NCBI GenBank assembly: GCA_920105625.2
Contig: OV050032.1
Coordinates: 129,315,829-129,379,828 of the forward strand
DNA: 64,000 nt
Reading direction: 5' to 3'
DNA from: Clusia tigrina
Taxonomy: Eukaryota > Arthropoda > Insecta > Diptera > Clusiidae
The notes below the pieces were generated by a model. That model saw only the letters and a program-made list of their open reading frames with translations. It was not told the DNA's origin and searched no databases. The number at the start of each line of letters is the position of its first letter. Within the stretch, counting starts at the first letter, position 1. Shown here in pieces: positions 55,430 through 64,000 of this stretch. The position numbers and the translations under genes are program-made.

Positions 55430-56269
55430 AAACCCCAACGGAGCCACGGAAAGGAGGAAAAGGTCAGTTGAGGATGCTATATTGATAGCAAAAATAGGAG
55501 AGATGTCATATGCTGATATGTTAAAAACGTTGAAGACAAAGCCTGAACTTGATGAACTCGGCAAAAGTGTCAACAAAATAAGGAAGACCGCTAAAGGAGC
55601 TCAAAGGCGGGTCAGAAGAGCAGGCAGGCCAACTTAAGGAAATAGCTGTGCGGATCCTTCAGAGCTCAGCAAATGTTAGAGCTATCTGGCAGGAAACAAC
55701 AATTGAGTGCCAGAAACTGCATGAAGGCACCACACCGCAAGAAATATGTACTGCCATAGGAGAACAATTTTCCAGAATTGCAAGCGTCCGAAAAAAGCAA
55801 TTAGGTGTATGCAACGCACACGGGGTGACACGCAGACAGCCCTGATTAGCCTACCATAAAAATGGCTAATATACCAGCGGAACTTTGGGTAAGATGCAGT
55901 CTCCGTGAGTACATAACTCCAACCAGATACGGACACTGCAAGATGAAAGAGGACCGATTCGGTGTATACCTAAAGTGTGGAAATAGAGGGCATTTCGCTA
56001 AAAAGTGCGAGGCCAAACCTAAATGCGCAGTTTACGAACCAGGATGCAAAGGTGGAAACGACCACTCAACTGGCAGCTATGAAAACATTAACAAAACGGG
56101 ATGGTTAGGTGTTTCCAAATAAATCTAAATTAATAGAACATAAAGTGGACATTGCATTAAATAGCGAACAATACAAAACACCAATTTATGATTCTAATTG
56201 GGCAGAAGATATAACAAAGCGAGCAGCCATCTGGGTCTGTGGCACCACTCCCTTCGAAAGTTACGGACG
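55430..56269 (+). pseudogene. R1-clade copy 2: gag and endonuclease start
   Basis: MSYADMLKTLKTKPELDELG (near 55502) and LKGGSEEQAGQLKEIAVRIL match the gag of the copy at 63229. Then GTTPQEICTAIGEQF, knuckles CGNRGHFAKKC (near 55978) and CAVYEPGCKGG-type. The endonuclease starts near 56118 (EHKVDIALNSEQ) and reaches AAIWVCGTTPF near 56250. Several stops and shifts. Confidence 0.75.
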
Positions 56270-58524
56270 AACCCTCTATGTCGGACCACAGCATAACTGA
56301 GTTCGATATAGGAGGTATCGTCACAAAAACGGTAGTTTTTAGAAATCCTAGGTATACTAACTGGGAATTCTTCTATAGTTCAGTGCATTCACTACTCTCA
56401 TCCTCAATCATCTAAGGAATATAAAAAAATCCGGTGGAGCTAGAGGAGGGTGTCAATGAGCTGAATGAAATCATTTCCGAATCCTATGTTTTATCTTGTC
56501 GTCTAAGAAGAAAGAGAAACAGCAGGAATGTTCCTTGGTGGCACTCTAGTCTGAGGATGGGACGTTCACGGCAAATGAAGAGCATAGCACCCTCCTTTTG
56601 CTGCGTGTGCACTTTCCTTGGAGCTCGATCCAGTTACCGCCATCTTAGCAGATGGATGCTCTTCCTAGAAGAGCAAGCAAGATTGACTGGAAGGTGGCCA
56701 AAGAAATTATAACTACTGAGAGGTTGAGATGGGCCATCAGCTCTTTTCAGCCATATAAATCGCCGAGTGCGGATGGTATTTGCCCGATCCTTCTCCAAAG
56801 GAGTGGTGAGCCACTGATTCCTCGCCTGGTAAATATAACTAGGGCAAGTCTTGCTTTTGGATACATACCGGAAGCATGGCGCACAGCTAAAGTGGTATTT
56901 ATCCCCAAGGTAGGCAAGAAGAATATGGCCCATCCCAAATCCTTCAGGCCTATCAGTTTGACATTCTTTGTAATAAAAGCAATGGAGGAAATAGTTAATA
57001 TACTTGTCCTTGAAACCGTATTGAAACATCCTTGTCAGTTTGCATATATTGCGGGAAAATCGACTGACACCGCACTATACCATCTGACTGATTTTATTCA
57101 GGCAGTACTGGATTTCTCGTTATTGAGGGGGCTTTTGACAACAATCTTCATCAATATATGATTGGGGCTCTTAACAATAGAGGAATAGATAATACCACTT
57201 CCAATGGAATACGAGCTTTACTCAGCAGTAGACTGACTGAAGCTGAAGCAAATGACAAAGATGTAAAAGTCAAATTCAATAAAGGATGTCCGCAGGGCGA
57301 GCTAATATCACCCATTTTGTGGTGGTTGATAATTATCTGGTAAAACTCACAAATCTAGGCATGTCATGTGAAGGATATGGGGACGATATTTTGATAATAG
57401 CTAGAGGAAAATCTGAATCCACCCTTTGTGATATTGTCCAGAGGGGCTTATTAGCAGCTAGTGAATGGTGCAGGGGACTGGATTGAAAATCAATGCCTCG
57501 AAGACCACCATTGTGCCGTTTACTATAAAAATATCTCTACCATATATAGAACATATTTTTCTAAATAGTACATAGGTCGATATTAGCTCTGAGACCAAAT
57601 ACCTCGGAGTCATTTTCGACAAAAAGTTATTGTGAAAGGCTTACCTGACAGCAACCACCAAGAGGGCTACAGTTTGCTTAATGTATGTTAACAGCTTGCT
57701 GGTAAATCTTGGAGATATAATCAAAAATCATTAGCTGGAGGTATACCATGATGGTGAGACCTATGGTTCTGTAGCCTGTTCAACTAGAGTCAAACTTAAG
57801 GCAGCGATGTCTGCATTTAGTAGAGTACAGCGCCTTCCCTGCCTTGTCATCACTGGAGCTATGCGCACCTGTCCAACGGCAGCAATGATAGTTATACTAG
57901 ATGTAACACCCTTACATCTAATAATACAAGACTATAGGCTGATAGCTTAGCCAGAAAGGCTGCGGCCTCTCCTTTCAACAGCCCTGAACCCTTTTGTGGA
58001 TTATCATTCAATAGCATTGGAGGTCTCCTGAAGAAGTGTACTGATGCAAAAAGAAGTGAAACCTGGGAATCTCTTCCGGGATTAAGACAGTCCAAAGCTA
58101 TTCTGGGAGATTTTAATCCAAAAGAGCTAAGGAGTTAATAAATATGCCTCGGAGTAAACTAAGAATCATCACAGGCATTTGAAGCGGACACTGTAGACTC
58201 AATTACCATATGAATAAGTTGGGTATGTCTTCAGATGCCATCTGTCGATTCTGTGGAGAAAGTGACGAAACCTCACTGCACCTGATCACAGACTGCGGAC
58301 CATTGGCACACAAAAGACACAGGTGTTTTAGAGAATATACGAGTATCTTAGATATGAGCAAGATCCCTCATCTTGATTCCTCCAAAATATATTAATTCCT
58401 GTCGGAAATTAACCTGACAGAAAATTTATAGATGAGACTATCCTCATCTTTCAAATAAATAGGGGCCTCACAATAGATCTTTCAGGTCGCAAAGTATAAC
58501 ACCCTAAAATATATCTATCTATCT
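56270..58524 (+). pseudogene. I/LOA-type element inserted in R1 copy 2, 5'-truncated
   Basis: Begins in the endonuclease (SDHS-IT-EFDIGGIVTKTVVFRNPRYTNW in changing frames; compare the SDHRYICFDLGGEIGG block of the intact element). RT: ERLRWAISSFQPYKSPSADG (near 56714), VFIPKVGKK, SFRPISLTFF, GCPQGELISPILWW (near 57288) and YGDDILI (near 57376; FADD in the intact element). RNase H is largely deleted; SLARKAAASPFN-type remnants are near 57950. C-terminal finger CRFCGESDETSLHLITDC near 58245. The 3' UTR shares a GATCTTTCAGGTCGC phrase with the intact element. Confidence 0.8.
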
Positions 58525-58996
58525 AATCCCCACCTAGTGCACGCCTCTAAGAAATGGAGGAAATGCTTGACCGCTTGGATACAGAGGCTCGAGGGAAGAG
58601 CCCCATAATAATTGCGGGTGATTTCAAAGCATAGGCATTTGAGCGGGGCAGCATTAGAACGAATCGCAGGGGTACCGCATTATTGAAAGCCTTTGCTAGC
58701 CTCGATAGAGTTAACTTAAATCGTGGTAGAACACACACGTTTAATAACGGCAGATCGGGGTCAATAATAGATGTCACTTTAGCAAGTAGAGCGATCTCGA
58801 GACGAATAAAGTGGGAAGCCTCATCTATATATATGTATAGTGACCTCGAAGCACTAATATTTGAAATATTGTCACCAAAACGATTTCAAATGCGCAAGAC
58901 AGAACATAAGGTACAAGAAAAAGGCTGGGAGACAAAGCAGATAGACTGTGAAATGGTGGAGTGCATGCTTGACAACATGGAAGAAACGCAAGGTAT
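58525..58996 (+). pseudogene. R1-clade copy 2: endonuclease, second part
   Basis: MLDRLDTEARGK (near 58560), PIIIAGDFKA (near 58602), RGTALLKAFASLDRVNLN (58670-58725), SIIDVTLASRAISRR and WEASSIYMYSDLEALIFEI, the R1 endonuclease C-terminal half (an SDH block would be expected where SDLEA stands, so a catalytic His is lost). It ends in ETQG at the solo-LTR insertion. Confidence 0.8.
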
Positions 58997-59460
58997 GGTG
59001 GGGACCGTATTTGTTGTCCTCGGGAACGTCCTCTTGCTGCTTGTCCTGCGCGTGTCCCTGTAAACCTAAATCATTTTTTCAATAAGCACTACACTACTTT
59101 TGGTTTTCAACAAGAAGAAATTTATTCTTAAAATACTAGTTCTTATATTCTATTTACAAACAAACATTACAGTCTACGTCTTAACTTTTCTGGTGTTCCA
59201 GTTACGCAATTGTTATTTGGTGTCAGTTGCTCAAGCCAACTGACCTACTGAAAGTAAAAGTGTCGTCGGTGCATTCTAAATGCCCCTCGTCTGCTTGACT
59301 GCGGAACTGTGACACCCTAAAAGTTTACATCATAATTAATGCGTAAATACTATTCATTTACAATATTTGCACCCTAAAAATATGTGCTCTGTTAATGAAT
59401 TTAGTAGGAGCCGGTGCTGTTGTCAACTACGCGTAGGTAGCTTGGTTCTAACTCAAAACA
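58997..59460 (-). repeat. Solo LTR in R1 copy 2
   Basis: 464 bp. On the plus strand it starts TGGTGGGG and ends AACTCAAAACA. A 4-bp target duplication GGTA flanks it (58993-58996 and 59461-59464), and excision rejoins the R1 frame (ETQG to SVEPDEL). It matches 3071-3553, whose presumed minus-strand orientation I use here. A reverse-strand AATAAA (near 59112) fits that orientation. Confidence 0.85.
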
Positions 59461-61232
59461 GGTAGCGTAGAACCAGACGAGTTATGGATTACCTTACTAC
59501 TACATGTTATGCCGCCATGCCTAGGAAAAGAAGAGGAAATGGGAGGACTCAAATGTATTGGTGGAATGAAACCATTGCCTGCTTGCGTAAAGAATGTCAT
59601 ATATGTCGCAGACGACAGCAAATGGCTAGGGGTTCTGAAACTATGAATAGACCAAAACAGAATTTAAGAAAAAACTGAAACAATTGCGCAAGGCAATAGA
59701 AAAAGTTAGAGTGAGGCTTTCATCGCCCTCAGAGAAGAAGTACAAAATAATCCATGGTGCGGCGCGTACAGAATTGTGTTGAAAAAACTCCATAATAATT
59801 CAAACACACCTATTTGCGCTAGAACAAAGGCTATGATTGTGACAGGTCTCCTTCCGAGCTTAGACAGGCCAGTCACAACATAAAAGGTTGGAGAAGCGGC
59901 TGAAAAAATGAGATGCAACAGGGCTCCAGGTATGGATGGAATACCAAATATAGTAATCCAAAAATTTTCAGCAACATTCCACCAAAGATGAAAGCGCCAG
60001 CGCCTGGTACTCCTATCAAAAGGCGATAAACTTATAGCATAACCAGAATCGTACCGACCCCCGTGCATGCTGGACGCAGCAGGAAAGGTCATGGAGAGAA
60101 TAATCTGCACCAGACTTGAATGCTATACAGAAAGAATCCTGGGTTTATCTAAACTGCAATATGACTTCAGAAAGAAGCGATTCACGGTGGATGCAACTGC
60201 ATCTGTATACGACATAGCGCGAAAATCCATCGCTGGAAAAAGGTGGATGGAAGACGAAAAACAATATTGCGCAGTAGTTACATTAGACGTTAAAAATGCT
60301 TTTAACTCTGCCAATTGGTATCGGATCCCAAATGCTCTACGCATCTTGCATACTTACTACGGTCGTAGAGAATTATTTCAAGGATAGAATATTACTATGC
60401 GACACAGAGGAAGGTGCAAAAAAGTACAACAGGAGGAGACCCACACGGGTCGGTGCCGAGGCTACTTCTCTGGAACGTCATGTACGATGGTATTCTGGAA
60501 ATTGAGCGGCCAAACGGGGTTGATATTATAGGATATGCGGACGACATAGCCATAGTAGTTGCCAAGAAACTTGCGGACGTGGCAACAAAATGTATTGAAA
60601 TCATCCAAAGAGCCAATTCGTGGTTGGCATGGCCGAACACAAAACGGAGGCGGTACTAATCAGTAGCCGCAAAAAGATTGAGAGCCTAGAATTAAAGGTA
60701 GGAGCACATATGATTACGTCACGACCATATATAAAATACGTGGGAATCTTTCTGGATCATCGGCTCAATTTCAAGGAATATCTGATATCTGCAAGTGATA
60801 AAACCACCAGAGTAGGGGCAGCCTTGGCAAGGTTAATGCCAAACACTGGAGGTCCAAGGCATCATGTAAGGAAACTACTAGCAGCGTTAATCCCTCCATT
60901 TTAAAGTACGCAGTACCCATATGGGCACGAGCTATAAGCAGCAAAACGCATATGAGAGGTGTCACAACGGCGTACAGGCTAACAACAATGAGAGTATGCT
61001 GTGTACTTAGTACTATATCTACTGATGCAGTCAGAGTCATCGGGAGACGGATGGCAATAGATATCGCCGTAAAAGAGGCCGCGGCTATTTGAAACCTGAA
61101 TAGCAAAGACAAAATTGATCAAGCTAAAATTTGGTCAGTCAGAAATAATTCAGAAAATTAATGGCAGGAAAGATGGGATATATCCACCAAAGGGCAGTGG
61201 ACACATGAGCTGATCCAAAACATACAAGTATG
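59461..61232 (+). pseudogene. R1-clade copy 2: reverse transcriptase and C-terminal part
   Basis: YAAMPRKRRGN and IACLRKECH (59510-59600), NRAPGMDGIPN (near 59919), YRPPCMLDAAGK (near 60055), LDVKNAFNSANW (near 60285), a damaged GGDPHGSVPRLLLWN block (GVPQGSVLGPLLWN in copy 1) and GYADDIAIV (near 60530) with both Asp. Then HKTEAVLISSRKK, YIKYVGIFLDHRLNFKE, LKYAVPIWARA and WTHELIQNIQVW, where an LTR piece cuts it off. The C-terminal finger is missing. Frameshifts near 59680, 60390 and 60610. Confidence 0.85.
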
Positions 61233-61235
61233 GAT

Positions 61236-61665
61236 TGTAACGACTCTCTCCTTTTCGCTGGGGTAAAACTCAGCGGATGCCAGGATCGTTTACATAAATG
61301 TTTCAAAGCTCGAATAATAGGTTTCCAATATATATAGATATTCTTTTATTGATTTAAATATATGTATTTTTATTACAGCTATTAATTAATTAATATTACA
61401 GCATGTATATACTCGTATATGTTTAGTTTAATTTTGTTACTTAATAAATGTTACAACTATCCAAGGTATCCTTAGTTTAATTAATATTGCAGTTAATATC
61501 CTTAGTTTAATTAATATTACAGCTAGTCCCAGGGAGAGTCGTTGAAAACAATAAACTCCTGGCGCTCTCCTAGTTAATATACAAGTCCGAGGGAGAGTCG
61601 GTGAAAACCATAAACACCTGACTCTGTCTTAGTTAATATACGAGTATAAGTCCCAGGGAGAGTCG
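61236..61665 (-). repeat. LTR fragment of the hairpin-array family, inverted
   Basis: Starts TGTAACGACTC, the reverse complement of the 39384-46284 LTR end, and shares with it CGCTGGGGTAA and TGCCAGG...CGTTTACA phrases and a TTTATTTATT-type signal. 61490-61660 holds about three diverged units with the TGAAAACNATAAAC core of the minisatellite (inverted) between inverted repeats. It is cut near 61665 by the R1 leader. Confidence 0.7.
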
Positions 61666-62601
61666 GTGTCAGGGCCAGTGTAGATAATCTTAAGGTAAAG
61701 ACTCTGATAGCCACTCACCAGGGAGAGGCCATGGCGATCCTTACGGATAACTCTTCCAATAAAACTCACTGCCTCCACGTGGCGGCCCCGGGCAATGGTA
61801 TACCAGCAACCGCTAGTTGCTAGCCGAAGTGAGCAACGACTCTTTCAGCGATGACCCCGGGGGACAACGATGGATCATCGAGGGACGGACGCGGAGCATC
61901 GTTTCACCACCGAGGGACTTCGTGGGATCATCGTTGGACCATAAAAATTCAAGAGTGAATTCAGATAACCAACACCTTGGTCAGCTGCCACATGCCTGGG
62001 GCAGCTGTGTGACAAGCGCTTAGCGCTACTAAGGTCGAGACCGGTAAGGCCTTAAGTTTGTGATTCCGGACATTTTTTTGGGAATTATGGACATGGGCTG
62101 ACGATTGTGGCATGCTGTCACTTTAGTACATAAGAGTGAAATCTTATCGAAATGGCTGGCAGCTTAATGCCACAATTGCCTCCGTCCCGTAAAAACCTTG
62201 GCAGGTCTCGGAGAACGCTCGATGTCCGACCCCATTAAGTTGGCGGTACAGGCTCAGATGTAACATTCCCGACTAACGCTGATCTGGCTCTGTATGCAAG
62301 CTCCCATGAGGACTTGTGTCAACCCTTGCATGGCCTCCCTGCTGCGGCATAGACAACCATGGGATCATGAAGGCGACTGTACTACGGGCAGCGATAACGA
62401 ACCTGAGCGGGGACCCAAAACGCATTAACAAGATAAATAACAAAGAAAACAACAACAACAACAATAACGAGGGAGCAAAAAACAAAAGCAGGGAGCAGGA
62501 CTCTTTCAATAGAAGCTCCATACTGCGCCGGACCCCGCCAAGTAGAGGGCAAGACCAGCGACTGACAGTGCGGAAAAAATTCCCTGGGTGATCCGGGGGA
62601 G
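61666..62601 (+). other. R1 copy 3: presumed 5' leader
   Basis: GC-rich compared with the surrounding DNA. It includes a GGCGGCCCCGGGCAATGG stretch near 61780 and a CAACAACAACAACAATAA tract near 62450. No long sense frame with a recognisable domain is present before 62602, and the length of about 0.9 kb is plausible for an R1 leader with internal promoter. Confidence 0.45.
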
Positions 62602-63886
62602 ATGCAAATGCGGGTGGCATGTAAGTCAGACATGCTAGGGAAGATGGCAATCTACCCGCCACCGGAAGTGAACGCTAAGGGGAAAATGGCTGTGCTAGAG
62701 TGGCATATCGAGGCACTCATCAGCTACATTGCGGAGCGACATAATCTCCATTCGGACATTAAACGAAAGGAGGCGAAGATCCGCGACAAGTGCCTAGAAG
62801 TGGCACAAGAACGGGATGCCGATGGCATAGTCACCGTTCAACCACCACTACTACAGCGAACCGACAAGGATATGCAAACCTGCCAAGCGCAGGAGGACCA
62901 GGAGGTCCACGCCAGCGTATCGCCACTGGCAAGGAGCTACGCGGCTTCCGTTGCAATGCCGACGCGTCCCCTCGAAAACGCAGAAGACGACGGAACCAGC
63001 CCGACGAGCCGAGCGGTACCCAAAAGGCAGAAGGCGGATTCGGCAAGGGCGGCCATGGCGAAGGCCGCCGCAGCTAAAAATACCACCAAGCCAGAAGTGG
63101 GTAAAACTGACGCAGTGGTGAAAAAACCAGAGTGGACGATGGTTCGTGCTCGCCCCCGGGCAAAGCCGAAGACACTCGCTAAAGCGAAGCCGACCAGACC
63201 TGATGACATTGTCATCAAGGGAACGTGAGTGACAACCTATCCGGAGATCTTGCGGAGGATAAAGACGGAGCCGCGCCTTGGGGAATTGGGCGAGAGAGTG
63301 AAGAAAACAAGGAACACCGCGAAAGGTGAGCTGCTACTCGAATTAGCCACGACAGCGAATCCGAAGACGGTCACACTGCGGGAAGCAGTAGCAAATACAC
63401 TGGGGACTAGTGTGGAGGTGCGTCAACTCACCCAGGAGACTCTGCTGGAAATAAAGGATTTGGACGAGATCACCACGGTTGAGGAAGTTCACGAAGCGCT
63501 GTGCAAACAGCTGAGCACCTTCGAAAAGCTCCCCGTGACCGCGATCAGGTTCCTTCGGAAAGCGTACGGTGGAACAGCAACCATCAGTTTGCCCGGATCA
63601 GAGATTCGGATGGACCTCTTGTCGGGTGCGTGGAAAAGTAGTACCCACACGCTGCTACAAGTGCATGGAGTTTGGGCATATTGCCAAAAAGTGCAGTAGC
63701 AAGGAGGACTGGCGGAATCGGTGCTGCAGATGCGGCGCCGAAGGCCACAACGCCAGCGAGTGCAGCAAAAGCCTAACCTGTGCACTCTGCAAGACCAAAG
63801 GCCGCAAGGATACGGAGCACTCGACAGGATGCAGAATATGCCCGTCGTATAAGCAAACAGTAAAGGAGTCAAAACGCATGGAATGA
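62602..63886 (+). pseudogene. R1 copy 3 ORF1 (gag)
   Basis: Starts at ATG 62602. The N-terminal half is charged, then Ala/Lys-rich (RARPRAKPKTLAKAKPTRP near 63147). An in-frame TGA at 63226-63228 interrupts it, and the same frame continues with TTYPEILRRIKTEPRLGELG and GTSVEVRQLTQETLLEIKDL. A frameshift near 63640 precedes three knuckles: CYKCMEFGHIAKKC, CCRCGAEGHNASEC and CALCKTKGRKDTEHSTGC. The stop TGA (63884-63886) overlaps the ORF2 ATG as ATGA. Protein role: coats the element RNA. Confidence 0.85.
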
Positions 63887-64000
63887 AGTTACTCCAGCTT
63901 AACCTCCAGCGGACATCACGAGGGATGAAAACTACGTCAGGGCAACCATAGGAGGAATCACGGTTTACAGTTGCTACATGGCACCAAGCCTAACTACGGA
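63883..64000 (+). pseudogene. R1 copy 3 ORF2 start (endonuclease), internally deleted
   Basis: Starts MKLLQLNLQ, the usual first strand of the endonuclease, then jumps to the NYVRATIGGITVYSCYMAPSLT block. Compared with 48860-49130 in copy 1, about 55-60 codons are missing, including the catalytic EPY region. Continues beyond the window. Confidence 0.75.

Larger units (their letters stand above)
55430..61232 (+). mobile_element. R1-clade non-LTR retrotransposon copy 2, twice interrupted
   Basis: Parts: gag and endonuclease start (55430-56269), an inserted I/LOA element (56270-58524), endonuclease (58525-58996), an inserted solo LTR (58997-59460), RT and C-terminal region (59461-61232), then an LTR piece at 61236. 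Joining the parts gives the R1 order without a gap at the two insertions. 5' truncated. Confidence 0.8.
61666..64000 (+). mobile_element. R1-clade non-LTR retrotransposon copy 3, runs off the window
   Basis: Leader, ORF1 and the start of ORF2. It is the only R1 copy here with its 5' part. ORF1 carries one in-frame TGA and one frameshift, and ORF2 has an internal deletion in the endonuclease, so it is not active. The left boundary near 61666 is inferred from the end of the LTR-like repeats. Confidence 0.7.

Noticed and set aside
62273..63218. Minus-strand frames opposite the R1 leader and gag
   Set aside because: Low-complexity shadow of the sense strand. No conserved domain and no promoter evidence.
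1..64000. A novel multi-gene cellular system
   Set aside because: Apart from the fax exons, every coding region I could identify belongs to a known transposable-element superfamily; the novelty is in element structure, not in a new gene cluster.

Overview
This looks like nuclear DNA of a higher (schizophoran) fly, most likely a tephritid fruit fly or close relative. The reasons are two exons of an animal gene matching the dipteran axon-connection gene fax, a GT/AG splice structure, AT-rich spacers with ACATACATATGTATG-type runs, and a dense set of insect retroelement families. The species assignment is inference. The only convincing host coding sequence is the fax fragment at 21601-22103; nearly everything else is transposable-element sequence in many states of decay and nesting.

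Layout. 1-3553: 5' part of an LTR retrotransposon (minus strand: LTR, leader, gag) that interrupts the 3' end of a Jockey-clade element. 3554-8032: that Jockey element (copy A, minus). 8086-13465: a dead BEL/Pao element (gag, protease, RT, RNase H, integrase; plus), split by a 1.3-kb GTGGGCG-box repeat. 13480-17000: a dead Transib-type (RAG1-related) transposase gene, split by a 5'-truncated Jockey copy with a clear 13-bp target duplication. 17070-18208: a DUF4780-like ORF1 relic (minus). 18955-20100: RNase H end of an I/LOA-type element. 20384-21010: Tc1-like transposase relic. 21601-22103: fax exons. 22629-23595: repeat and RT scraps. 23605-27690: Jockey copy B, a near-twin of copy A. 28053-32480: tRNA-like SINE heads, a 5' Jockey scrap, and two copies of an unknown AT-rich repeat. 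32830-36640: a hAT transposase gene whose middle holds a 2-kb foldback with 0.6-kb inverted arms. 36700-38775: hairpins, a GTACTT-rich array, gag and RT scraps.

38790-47215: a second BEL/Pao relic containing a solo LTR of about 1.6 kb, which in turn contains the best-preserved element of the window: a full-length I/LOA-type non-LTR retrotransposon (39439-44725) with two open frames joined by a TAATG stop-start, complete endonuclease, RT and RNase H motifs, a (TAA)n-type tail and an 8-bp target duplication. 47220-48309: part of another LTR of the same hairpin-array type. 48310-51436: 5'-truncated R1-clade element. 51437-54656: decayed Gypsy element. 54657-61232: R1-clade sequence with a partial tandem duplication, interrupted by a second I/LOA copy and by a solo LTR. 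61236-61665: LTR fragment. 61666-64000: another R1-clade element running off the window.

No operon-like or prokaryote-type system is present. The items most worth attention are the intact I/LOA element with its TAATG coupling, the LTR minisatellites whose repeat units keep an inverted-repeat stem while its sequence changes from unit to unit, the foldback inside the hAT gene, the mosaic divergence between the two Jockey twins, and the Transib-like gene. Coordinates of decayed elements are approximate to some tens of bases, because they were read by eye from translated motifs and shared sequence.
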